Part shown: in pieces, positions 13,060-23,049 of the stretch
Position numbering within the stretch: the first letter of the stretch is position 1
Layout of the letters: each line of letters opens with the position of its first letter
Origin: Hofstenia miamia
Taxonomy: Eukaryota; Xenacoelomorpha; Acoela; Hofsteniidae
Direction of reading: 5' to 3'
Length of the DNA: 64,000 nucleotides
Assembly (NCBI GenBank): GCA_900660155.1
Contig: CABFPE010000115.1
Location: forward strand, 587,807-651,806
Notes under the pieces: generated by a model
Databases searched by the model: none
Seen by the model: only the letters and a program-made list of their open reading frames with translations
Told to the model about the DNA's origin: nothing
Position numbers and translations under genes: made by a program

Positions 13060-14216
13060 CGTTAGAGTTATGTAAATATATTTCTGAAATCTCGCAAGTA
13101 TATACCAATCATAAAGGCTACTACCAAAGCCCATCCAAGCCCCAGACCAAACCCTGAACAAATGAACTACGTCTTTAAAATGTTTTGGACAGCATTATTC
13201 TTTAAGAAATAATGATAAAAATTATTTTAAAATTGTAAATATTGCTTAGAAACTTTGTTCTTTAGGTTGTATGGTCAATGTCACAAAAAATGAATATTTT
13301 GATGTTAACTAATATATCAAGAACTTACAATTTGTGTTCAAGATAAAAATTTGTATTTTAGCAAACAAATAATTACATGTATTTATTAGTAAATTTCTTT
13401 CTGCTTTTAAACAATTTTCATTCGAGACATATGCAAAACTACAGAAGTAGTTCTTTGAACCAAAGAGGTTTGTAGCATGTACAGCAAAAATTTAGCCTAC
13501 AGCTTCAGAAATTTTGCAACAACCGTTATGTTGGCAAAGAAAATATTCTCATTTCCTGAAGTGTTGAAACATAATGACTATAGACAGGTCACTTTTTCAA
13601 CTAAACAAGTCAATTAGAATAATCAGTTACATTAATCAGGTCTAAAACATTCAAATAGAAGGCATACAATTACATGAAAAGACCTGTTCTCACTTATTTG
13701 CAGGAAAAAGTGGACTGGGTTGAGTTTTGACTATTTTTGAATTTTCACTAGGGCTTGGATTAGGCATAAGCCACCATTATTAATTGAGTCAAATTTTCAT
13801 GAGCTATAATTCTGTTTTATATAAAGAAATTAGTTAGGCATTGTCTTTTGGCCAAAAGGAATATAATTTTGATCTAAAATATTGATACGATTTCAACCCT
13901 AATTATATCTATTGTGCCTACTAGGGCTCTGGGCATATGATACAAATTTTGTTGCTAGCCTAATTAAGATAGGAAATCTATTTGGAGAAATTCAAATTAT
14001 TTCAACAAATGTGGAAGTATTGCGGAAGACCTTAGGCGACTAGTACTGTGACAAAGTTGTTTTTTTACCATTTGAAACAAGCAATAAACCAAGGCCCAAT
14101 TAAAAACTTTTAGTTATACACTGGATCTTGACATTAAGGGTTCAAAACAACACAGTGTTTGAGTAATACAAATTTTTACTCAAATTCTTACAACAAAGTT
14201 TGCGATGAATTATCAG
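13060..14216. other. No gene seen
   Basis: AT-rich DNA; no open frame of note and no clear repeat boundaries were found. Confidence 0.5.
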
Positions 14217-14600
14217 GGTTGTCGTGATATGGGATGGGACAAAGGAGGCTGTCCCACTCGTCTCATAGGACAAGTCGTGTAACAAAATTTTGCCGAAATG
14301 TTCTTTCTGAATGAATGTTTATACATTGTTGCCTGAAAAAAACATTCAATGTTTTAAACACGTTGAAAACAGTGTTTTAAATACCTGCTTTTTCATTGTT
14401 TTTTCGACATTTTTTTCAGAATAATTCACCACCTTCAAATGGTCTTATCAGCCTAAAACAATATATTGAGAAATTCACATATGTATTTCCTATCTCTAAA
14501 AATTAAGATAATGTGCTTTAAATTTAATATTGGTCTCTAATAGCGTTGTCGTGGGACGTGGGATGGAATGGGAATGGGTCAGAATATAACTGTCCCACTT
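14217..14600. repeat. Pair of related direct repeats with internal hairpins
   Basis: Two GC-richer blocks, 14217-14260 and 14543-14600, begin alike (GGTTGTCGTG and CGTTGTCGTG), contain GGGATGG, and each ends with the complement CTGTCCCACT. Each block can therefore fold on itself, and the two lie in the same orientation about 326 bp apart. They look like subterminal parts of a small DNA element, but no target duplication was found. Confidence 0.35.
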
Positions 14601-14609
14601 CAAGGCTGA

Positions 14610-15328
14610 AAATTATGCATCCAAAAGCTGTTTTGCTATTGCTGTGAAGTAAAGGTATTCAATCTAAAAGAATTTTTCTACGGCTTGGTGATCAGTTATT
14701 AATTGGCAAGATATGAAGAGGTTAATCATGATATGTTGTCTCAAAATCTGGAAGAGTCATCAGCAAGATATTTGAATTATGATGTATGCAAAATACATGG
14801 TACACTCTAATACTTGCTTTTTAAAACCGGACTACATCGGGGAGGAATAATGTCAGGCTTAGAAAATAGAATATGATGTAACAGATTATTTACATCATTT
14901 ATGATTTCTATGAATTGCTTAAGTGCTCTATTTTCCTTTTTAAATGGAAGGTTTTGTTTTGTAACAATGTCAGTTTGTTTTCTATATATGATTTGGATAA
15001 AGCTTATGAATCCTTTCACCTCTGCTCACATCCTTGTGCACCTTCTCACGTAAGATGGAAATGAAGACGGAGAATTGACAATGATAGAGAGATTTGAAGC
15101 TTAAATGATGAAATGCTACGATGAAGCGAAGAGAAATTGTGGAAGTTACAGTTGAAACCAGTAAGGATTTACCAATCAGTAATCAACTCACCAACTGAAT
15201 TGATTAACTGGCTACAACCGGTTGGTTAATTGTAATTTTTTAAGGAAAACCGGTCGACAGTTAGTTCATTTGATGTTCTGATACCTCCTCAATGCGCAAT
15301 CTAGTGAATTGCATTTCAGGGTGTTCTC
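14610..15328. other. No gene seen
   Basis: AT-rich sequence up to the LTR element. A short patch near 15170-15260 repeats ACCAACTG/CAACCGGTTGG motifs in inverted form and could be a small foldback remnant. Confidence 0.4.
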
Positions 15329-15332
15329 ATAG
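15329..15332. repeat. Target-site duplication ATAG (left copy)
   Basis: ATAG lies directly before the left LTR terminal TG and is repeated directly after the right LTR terminal CA at 24227-24230. Four-bp duplications are usual for Ty3/gypsy integrases. Confidence 0.8.
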
Positions 15333-16043
15333 TGTTGCATCATCACCCAAGCTATGGATGTGCCTAATAACGTATAATTTAATAATTATATAACTAACAT
15401 GGTCTCGTATTGGTCTCTTATAGTCATCAATTTAGATCTAAAATATGGTTACTAGAAAATATAATAATCGATCCTACGGTGGCATCTCGCCTTTCAAGAG
15501 TTTGTTACTACATGTCACATGAAACAACCGATAGAGAGCTAAGCAAAGGATAAAAAACATTCCACACGTAACCTTAACTTAAGTGCTTGTGATTCTTGAG
15601 GCTGGAATCCATTCATGTTTCCCCTAGCATGCAGCCATCGATCGCCACTCGCAATGCTCACTTAGCTTCTCATTGCGTATTAATTAAGAACACCAATCAA
15701 AAAGAGTAAGCCACTAATACGGTAAATTTCATCATCTTTACAGCACTTTGTTTGTTTGTATATGAAAATTAATAAATATGTTTACCAATTAAGCAAGTAC
15801 CAATCGCTATCCAATTTCGTATGTCCACGTAATTATTCTTCTGCATGGTCCAATCGTTAGGCTAAAATCAATGCAGAGCTTTATGTCCACACGCGTTTTG
15901 TCAAAAAGGCATTGCGACAGATATTTGCTTTTACAACTTTTTGGCAAACTTAATATAGCTAATTTCTAATTAAAGGTGAATCGAGTTTTGTGTTTTAATT
16001 TTCTTTTATACTAGATTGAGCTTTTCTTTGAGATTATCCTACA
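15333..16043 (-). repeat. 3' LTR (711 bp, internally shortened)
   Basis: It matches 23050-24226 closely over its whole length, apart from a block of about 460 bp (23093-23553 in the other LTR) that is absent here after position 15380. The missing block is bounded by ATTTA on both sides in the long LTR and one ATTTA remains here, so a microhomology deletion is the simplest reading. The missing part lies toward the U5 end. Confidence 0.88.
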
Positions 16044-17031
16044 TGCCTCCCCCAGCTTGCGTTGATTTGAGCGTTGCTCTGTTCCTGTGCACTAGTATGT
16101 CTGCCTGTTTGATCAGAGTTTCTGCTTTTGTATCTTCCCATGTGGTTTCCGCGAATTCTACTTGCTTCATTAGTTTGAGTACCATTTCCTTTTTCATCGC
16201 GACTGTGTCTGCATATCTTATCATTGTTGCTGTGAGGAGTGAGTCATTTATTGTTCTTATTTGTCTTAGCTCGTTGATCTCTTTGGTAAATATTGGATAG
16301 AACTTTCCGTATAATTCCAGTCCTTTCAGGCTTATCATTAGTGTCATCAATGCATCAGCACAGCTTGTATGTGCTAGCTCTTCCTTTAAGTTTGTGTTGG
16401 GGTTAAAAAATTTAAATATTGACAGAAGGTTTTTTGTGTTTTGCACGTCCCTGTAGAAGAAGCTTAGGTTGTTTTGGATGTCTTCTTCATTTATTTGGGC
16501 GGGATTGTTCTTGTCCATTCTTATCATCATGATTATTTCGATCCTTTTGCTAATGTCATAAAATCGATATTGTTTATTCCATATGTCTAGCCATACCAGG
16601 TCGTTGACTCCTGAAAATAGCATCACTGTTTGTAGAGATCTTTTTTCTATTTCATTTCGCATTTCCTCTAGCTGTTTGTATATTGGCTTTCCTTCTATGT
16701 ATAGATCATATGGCGTTACATTTTCTTTGATGTAGATTCTCTCCTTGTTGTTTTCCGATAACATGATTTGTTTCATCTTTTTGTATGTGTCCAAGGTTAT
16801 GGTGTTTTTTGCTTTTTCTTTTGTGTTTACGTAAGTTTTGAATTCATGTAGGTAGCCTTTTGCGATTTTGCGATCTTTAGGTAGACACCATCTTGGTAGT
16901 AACATTGGTATCAAGATTGTTTTTGGTGGCGTACATTTTAACATTTTTGTCTCGATGTTCCTTTCGATTTTTGGGTAGTTGCCCGTTGTTATGGGTGCTG
17001 TTGCTAAGCCGATTGTCGCGGGATAGTTCAT
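16039..17031 (-). CDS. Fourth open frame of the LTR element, unknown function (330 codons)
   Basis: An intact 330-codon frame that starts with the ATG of an ATGA overlap with the end of the preceding frame and stops within the 3' LTR, spanning the polypurine tract. The product is basic and largely helical (for example YKKMKQIMLSENNKER and YKQLEEMRNEIEKR). It has scattered cysteines, no signal peptide and no clear membrane span; the most hydrophobic segment is around SLQTVMLFSGVNDLVWLDIW. The position after integrase is that of an envelope-like or accessory gene in some gypsy elements, but I see no envelope hallmarks and do not recognise the protein. It is odd that this frame is open while gag and integrase carry stops. 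Confidence 0.6.
   Translation of the reverse strand: MNYPATIGLATAPITTGNYPKIERNIETKMLKCTPPKTILIPMLLPRWCLPKDRKIAKGYLHEFKTYVNTKEKAKNTITLDTYKKMKQIMLSENNKERIYIKENVTPYDLYIEGKPIYKQLEEMRNEIEKRSLQTVMLFSGVNDLVWLDIWNKQYRFYDISKRIEIIMMIRMDKNNPAQINEEDIQNNLSFFYRDVQNTKNLLSIFKFFNPNTNLKEELAHTSCADALMTLMISLKGLELYGKFYPIFTKEINELRQIRTINDSLLTATMIRYADTVAMKKEMVLKLMKQVEFAETTWEDTKAETLIKQADILVHRNRATLKSTQAGGGM
16044..16061 (-). promoter_or_regulatory. Polypurine tract
   Basis: On the coding (minus) strand the bases just before the 3' LTR read AGCTGGGGGAGGCA. A purine run touching the LTR is the expected plus-strand primer for reverse transcription. Confidence 0.75.
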
Positions 17032-18908
17032 TTTGCTTCTGTTATTTTCTCCCAGAATCTTTGTGTTAGGCCTCGCCTTCTTAGATTTATTGTTGTGGTT
17101 GGGGCGATTTCGATTTTAGATGTTATGCATTCTACATCAATATCCAATTGGTTATATGGTTTCAGGAGTTCATTAATTTCTGTTCATGTAAAAGCTTCTG
17201 TGAACATTATTTTCATTGTGGCGACAGTGTGATTTTCTTTGGTTGGTTGGAAGTTGTGAGTGGTTATTTCAGTTTTGTGTTCTCTTGTGATTTTTATCTC
17301 TATCAGGTACTGCTCATCATCTGTGTCGATCCACTCGATATTACTGGCTGGGCTTAGGTTTCCCCATTTTTCCATGTTGATTGCATCTATTCTGGCTTGT
17401 GTTTTCAGTGATAATGTGATATTTGTTGACGTCAGTAGTTCGTCTTCACGTATTATTTCTGCCTGCGTTTTTGTTGTCATTTCTAGAAACTCCACAGGTG
17501 TGCTTATTCCCGCTTTTGACATTTCTTCTGCTTTCTTAATGATTTTCGTGAATGAGCATTTCAGTGTTTCACATTTGAACCTTTCGGTTTCTTTTGCTGT
17601 GATTTGCTCTATGTTTTTAGTTTGCATTTGATTTAGTATGTTGATTGTATTGCACATCTTCCTTTTGATTAGTTTTCTGGTTGTTAGCCACAGCTGTTCT
17701 TATGTCTGAAGAAGTTTCATTTTGGAGGTTGCTCCCCATATGTATTTTTTCGTGGGTTCATCAAACAGAGAGATTTTGTTTGGGCAGATGCCCGTTTTGT
17801 TTGCTATTGTGACCATTGCACATGGGGTTTTCTTTTGTGATGATGCGTAGTATGTTTTTCTCGATGGTTTTCAATGGTTTTTCTGTTTTGTCCAATGATG
17901 CGAATTTTTTGGTGAGCCCTTTTAGTAGCCAGTTCTTTATGGTCGTGTTGATTGGTGAGAAGGCGATTTTGTAATATTTTGCTTTAGTTAGTTGTATTCT
18001 TGTTGACCTCAGTATCAGTAGTTGGAGGTTTATATTTTCCGTGAGGAAGATCTAGAGGAGCCATATTGTTGTGCAATGATGTATTTCAGGTGCATTCATC
18101 TCTTTGAATAGATATTGTTTGAAGTCTTTCTTTGTATTGAGTTTGTAGGATTTGTTTAGTTCAAGGAGGGTGCTTCTATCAATTTGTGAAATTTCCGTGT
18201 GGGAGCTTCAATGTTGATGCTTGGCCACTGTTCTTCCATTGTTTTTGTCATTTTCATCCCTTTCCATGTATTTTGTATTTCTTTCAAATGTTCTTGACGT
18301 TGGTTTAGGCTACATTTTATGTGAAGCTGTGTTATTTTTTTGAGGTTGTTGGTTGTGGATGTTAACTCTATCATTTTTGCTTGTTGGTAGAGTTCGATTG
18401 CTATCCATAGTTCGACCATTAATTGGTAGACTTCTGCCCAGTAATCTAGCTGGAGATCCAGTTTTATTAGCTCTGAGATTGTTGTTGCATTTGTGTGACG
18501 TTCTTTAATAAAGACGTTTTGTACCTGCATACACATAGTGTGTAGGAATGTTGGTATTGTCTCTTCTGTTGTTAGTGTGACTGTTACGATTTGTGTTCCT
18601 GTTTTTTCGGCTACATGTAACATCTCCTGTAGTTGTTTTTCGAATTTGTTGTTATGTTCCTTATCTTTTGTTATGTAGATTAGCATGAGGTTATCTGTAT
18701 CTAGATTGATTTGTTCAATCTCAGCTATTTTGTGTTTGTTTTTCATGATGTTTTGGGCTTCAATCAGTGTAAAGTTTTTGTTGAACACTGTGTGTACTGT
18801 GCTTCTGAAATACGGTCTCTCTAGTGTTTCATTCATCTGTTCTGGGTAACTGATTATTGTGTTTATCATCAGGCGGTTTTCCTTGTCTAATATGAGCAGT
18901 AGGTTCAT
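17032..18908 (-). pseudogene. Third open region of the LTR element (accessory/env-position), broken
   Basis: Downstream of integrase and the tandem array, an ATG at 18908 opens 250 clean codons to 18156. Coding then continues in another frame past about 18180, is interrupted by a TAG near 18055, shifts again near 17815 and runs on through a TAA near 17705 and a TGA at about 17184. It ends in the TGA that overlaps the ATG of the next frame at 17031. The N-terminal part starts MNLLLILDKENRLM and is helical with many Thr/Ile/Met; the later part has several cysteines. I see no clear signal peptide, furin site or transmembrane anchor, so an envelope role is only suggested by position. Function unknown. 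Confidence 0.5.
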
Positions 18909-19109
18909 TTCGTCTGTTTTTGTTTGTCCTCTGATGTGGCTCTGGGTTTCTGGTGATAACTATTCATATGCATTATATCTCATTTTTGTTTTCACAATGA
19001 AATATGGGTGTAATTTCTCACCATCAATTGTTGACATCTGTTTGCTTCTTTCTAGTGAGCATATAGTTCATTCTGACATGGAGTAAGTTCACTCTGAAAT
19101 AGATTTTGT

Positions 19110-19700
19110 TCACTCTGAGGGGGCATGTAGCATCTCTTGAGTTACTCTGAATGGTCTTCTTGTGCTGGTGCTCAGTTTGTATTCCATGTCTGAACCACTG
19201 CTTATGAGCTCCAGTGGTCCCCTTTTTCTTGGTTCCCTTCTAGAGTGTCCATTTGCATTTGACCAGCTGTGGCTAGAGTGCTGCTTACAACTTCCTGTGG
19301 TGACTCTTTTGTCCACATGCCCTTTAATCAGTGGTGTGGTGTACTTGAAGGAAAGTTGGGACTTCGTTTCTTACCTTTTGTCAGCATGCCCTTTAATTGG
19401 CAGTGCGGACTACTTGGTTCATCAGGCGCTCTGCTGTTCATCACTGTGCCCTTTAATCAGCAGTAGTGAGTACTTAGCAATGTAGACAGTTTGTTGCTGT
19501 TCGTCTCCATGCCCTTTAATCAGTGGTGGCGAGTACTTAGCAATGTAGATGGTTTGTCGCTGTTTGTCACCATGCCCTTTAATTGGTGGTGGTGAGTACT
19601 TAGCATTTCTTCTTCTTTGCTAATGTTTTCCATGTCCCTGGGTTTGGTGAGTCTTGTTCTTTTCACTCATCTCCTGGGGTTCAATTCGCATTGCATCACT
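19110..19700. repeat. Noncoding spacer with degenerate tandem array between integrase and the third frame
   Basis: Five copies of a unit beginning CATGCCCTTTAAT (variant TGTGCCC in the third) start at 19316, 19385, 19444, 19508 and 19571, a period of about 59-69 bp. Most share AGTGGTGGxGAGTACTTAGCA after that core. No coding frame spans the array. Its place, between pol and a downstream gene, is where retroelements may carry splice acceptors or RNA export signals; that role is speculative. Confidence 0.7.
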
Positions 19701-19721
19701 CTTCTCTTCAGTGATCTCTGG

Positions 19722-20815
19722 TTAATTTTGTTGTTTGATATTCCTAAACTGAGTTATTACATTTAAGTCCCATGTTTCAGGGTTATAATTAATATTTTGT
19801 TTTGCTACCCTCTGGGGCATTATTCTTGGTTGTATATTATTGTCATCAATGTTGTGTTGGAATTCTTCTTCAAATTCCTCCTCTGGTAGGCTATCTAGTT
19901 CATCCATTTGGTATTCATTTTCACCTTCGTTTTTTAGCTGTTTCACATATTGGTTGTTCATCTTGTCTGAGTATTCACAAAATTGGATAGATAGTGGTGT
20001 TGTCACTTCTCTTCCGTACATTGCTTTGAAGGGGGTTATTTGTGTTGTTGAATGTGCGGAGATGTTGTAAAAATATTCTGTCATTTCTATTCCGTCCCAC
20101 CATTTGTTTCCTCCTATTCTTGAGGTTGCTACTCTGATGAGTTTTATTAGTGTTCTGTTTAATCTTTCTACTGCTCCATTTGCTTGAGGGTGGTATGCCG
20201 TGGTACATTTGCTGTCTATCTAGAGCAGTTTAGTGAGTTCTTGGAACAGTGGGCTTTCAAATTGTGTACCTTTGTCCGTTATAATTTTTTCCATGGGACC
20301 AACTTTTAAAATCCATTCTTTTAAAATTATGTTAGCTGTCTCTTCTGCAGTTGTGTTTTTCATTGGTACTATCCTTGCATATCATGTAAAGTTGTCTATT
20401 ATTACAAGATATTGGTATCCTTCATCATCCTTTGATAGCATTTCGATATCTATGTGTACTATCTCGTTTGGTTTTGTTGTGATGATTTTTTGTAATGGTG
20501 CCCTCTGTGGTGGGAAATGTTGTTTGTTATTGAGAAGGCAAGTTGTGCATTTGTTTATGACGTCTTTGGTTGTTGTTCTTATTGTGGTGGTGATATACTT
20601 GGAGTTAAATGTCATTTCCATTTGTGTTATGCCGAGGTGCCCTCATTCGTGGGTTTTTTGTACCATTTCTCTCTTGTAGTACTCTGGTATTGCTATTCTG
20701 TTCATTTTACCAGTTGTGTGTAGAAGCCTGTTTTTGTTTAACTTCCACTTGTATCTGCAATAAATGTTTTTTGCTGTTTTGGGAAGTTGGAGTTCCTGAT
20801 TTCTTATTTTTGTGA
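19722..20815 (-). pseudogene. Ty3/gypsy integrase with in-frame stops
   Basis: All integrase landmarks appear in order on the minus strand. The HHCC zinc domain is near 20650-20560 (HE, GHLG, then CTTC). The first catalytic Asp is in IVHIDIE, with VIIDNFT after it; the second is in IITDKGTQFES; the catalytic Glu is in GAVERLNRTL, after AYHPQANG. A C-terminal segment with PFKAMYGREVTTPLS and an acidic tail ends at 19722. Three in-frame stops interrupt it: TGA at 20643-20645, TGA at 20382-20384 and TAG at 20220-20222. The protein would process and insert the element's cDNA in the nucleus. Normally it follows RNase H; here it follows the protease directly. Confidence 0.85.
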
Positions 20816-21173
20816 GTGTTAATGACTATTAGACCCTGTTCAAAGGTATTGTTGGCGATTCTCAGTCTAATTTTTCTAACATACCATTTGTGTTGATGTA
20901 ATCACCTGAAGCGTTGGTTAGTCTGGTGAGAGGTTTTTTGAGATTTTTCCTGTAATATCCTAGTTTTGTTGCACACTCGTCAGTTATTATTGATTTGGCT
21001 GCACCTGTATCTATTGTTGCCTTTACCATCATGCTGTTCATCACAACTGTAATTGTGTTTACGTTTTTGATGTTGGTTAGGATTAATAGCAGTGCTATGT
21101 TTTCTTGAGGTGGCACTCCTAATAGTTTTCCAATTCTTCTGTATTTTCGTCTTCTTTGTTTTCTGAGTTCCAA
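20816..21173 (-). pseudogene. Aspartic protease (retropepsin) domain, truncated at its C-terminus
   Basis: The minus strand encodes VKATIDTGAAKSIITDECA, with the retropepsin catalytic DTGA, followed by KLGYYRKN and RLTNASGDYINTNGM, the flap side of the fold. Shortly after, the frame shifts near 20870 and continues as a beta-strand-like run (NNTFEQGLIVINT). The usual ILG/D helix and everything belonging to RT and RNase H are absent, because integrase N-terminal sequence starts within about 30-60 bp. The protease would cleave the Gag-Pol polyprotein. Confidence 0.75.
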
Positions 21174-21199
21174 TTGACTGTGTTAGTGTTTATTTTGTT

Positions 21200-22533
21200 C
21201 CATGACGCCTTTTCATTTATTCTTGAGATATTCTCTAGCATGACATGGATGTCCACTGCTTTTCATATCATTTTCTCGATGTTGTCATTGACATCACATT
21301 TAATTTCAAATTGTTGTTTGACTTTCTCTGAAAGACCTTTAGTAATGTGGGAGAAGAGGTCATATTTCGAGAAGTGTCCTCCCCTAGAGCTAAGTATGAG
21401 GAGTCTTTGTACTTGTGACATATAGTTGCATATGTCATCGTATTTTTTCATTTTGGTTGAATTTAGGATCAGTCTATATTGGTTTTGGAAGCTTTCATTG
21501 TGGTAGTATTCGAGAAAATCGCCAGTAAGGGCTTTGTAGTTCGTTTTGGTTTCAGTATCTAATTAGGTAGTGTTGGTAGGCTGCTCCTGACAAGTATAGT
21601 GGCAGTTGGGCAGCTGTGGCAGTTTGATTTACTTTGTGCTCCTTCATGGTTAGTTCAAATAGTTGTAGCCATTCTTCAAGCATGGGGGAGTATGCATTGA
21701 TTTTACCTGTGAAGGTTTTTAGTTGTGCTTTACAGGGAGTTGTTTCTTTGATATCAACCTCCGGGAGTATCAAGTTTTCAAATTTTGGTTTTGTTGGCTT
21801 CTCTAGTTTCATGTTGTTTGTCACTTGTTTGGTGACTTCTTGCATTAGTTCTTGAATTATTTTCTCCTTTTCATCTTCTTCTTCAGGATTTAGTTTGTCG
21901 AGTTCATTTGTTGTGCCTTTTTTGGCTTGAGTGTTTCTTCAAGGTGCCATCAGGTCATTTTCAGGTTCTTCCTCAATGATTATTTTGTGTGTTTGTATTG
22001 GGTTCTTTGCCATTTCTTTTTCATCATTATCTTTGAAGAGTTTGGTTAGTCTCATTTTGTCTTTTAAATGATCCAATTCAAGTTGTTGCATTTCATTCTC
22101 TTTCCTTAGTTGAGTTCTGAGTACAATTTTTCCCATCTTGCATTTTGTTCCTTTATCTGGAGATTTGCATCAAAAAATCTCTGAGTTAGGTTATCAACCT
22201 GTATCTGGAACAGGCTTTGCTGTTTGTCAAGGCGTTTGAGCTCTAGTATTGTTTGTCTCCTTTCATTTTCGATTTCTTCAAAGCAATCTTTTAGGGGTTG
22301 AATTTCCTCTCTTAGGGCTATTTCCATGTTTTTGTTTTGACGGAGTGTGTTCAATATTTCAAGGGAGTTGGGTAGTTGTTCCATTGGAATTGTTGTATTT
22401 CCATATCTGTGGTGGGAGTAATTGGGGTTGATTGTGTTTGTGGCTTAACAGCCTCTGGGGTTGCAGTTGATTCTGCCGAGGTGTCTCACATTGCAGGAAT
22501 CTGTTTCTGCTTTCTTTTGTTTCCTTTTGTCAT
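21200..22533 (-). pseudogene. gag polyprotein, frameshifted
   Basis: The likely start ATG is at 22533 on the minus strand; a TGA follows after about 16 codons. Frames 22384-22106 and 22136-21939 encode a Gln/Glu/Lys-rich coiled coil (for example NERRQTILELKRLDKQQ). Frames 21845-21552 and 21451-21263 encode a capsid-like region with EEWLQLFELTMKEHKVNQ, AQLPLYLSGAAYQHY and ITKGLSEKVKQQF, the pattern of Ty3/gypsy capsid proteins. No CCHC zinc knuckle was found before the protease. The frames are offset, so this copy cannot make one Gag product. Confidence 0.7.
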
Positions 22534-23024
22534 CAGTTTGAGTTGAGTGGTGTGATCGAGGTAGTGCAGGGGTTGTTTTATAGATTGTTGCTTCTATATG
22601 AGTGTGACCAAAGTTTTCTGGTGTTGAAGAGAGAAAAAAAATTTTTGTAGGCTAGTAGCTTTGTCCTTTTCAGTTGTTGCAGGTTAGTGAACTGTTTATC
22701 AGATCATAACAGAACTTTAGTGGTGGAGGAGCCGGGTAAGTAAGTAAAAGATATGAAACAATGATTTGGTAAATTCCATTGTAACAGATTAGAAGAAGTA
22801 AAAACAGCTAAACACAGTTGGAACTAATTAGTAACAATTAAGAATAACCAGAACCGTATCCAGTGGTGGGAGAGTGAAGAGGGTGGATTTCGCGGTAACT
22901 ATTGCCACTCCAAGCATTGCTGAGCTAATTTCCAAAGCAGTGGTGGAAGGAGTCAACTTGAAACATTATTGAACTAGAACAATGTGAGTAAGTAGAAGAA
23001 ATCCATCTTGACCACAGTACTCGA

Positions 23025-23049
23025 GGTTTGCGTCCTGTCACAGTCGCCA
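23025..23049 (-). promoter_or_regulatory. Primer-binding site next to the 5' LTR
   Basis: Directly inside the 5' LTR the minus strand reads TGGCGACTGTGACAGGAC. TGG pairs with the CCA end of a tRNA. The rest resembles the site used by elements primed by tRNA-Arg (from memory of the 412/mdg1 type), but the tRNA identity is uncertain. Confidence 0.65.

Noticed and set aside
16016-17631. Plus-strand open frames at 16016-16300, 17148-17357 and 17260-17631
   Set aside because: They lie opposite the minus-strand frames of the LTR element and owe their openness to its skewed base composition; the Ser/Ile/Cys/Val-rich products have no motif.
19110-19485. Open frames within the tandem array (19110-19316 minus, 19162-19485 plus)
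   Set aside because: They follow the repeat period and have no domain; better explained as repeat-driven open frames.
20233-20815. Cys/Phe-rich plus-strand frames opposite integrase (20233-20679, 20517-20723, 20609-20815)
   Set aside because: The minus strand carries unmistakable integrase motifs; these are antisense shadows that look like membrane proteins only because of T/G richness.
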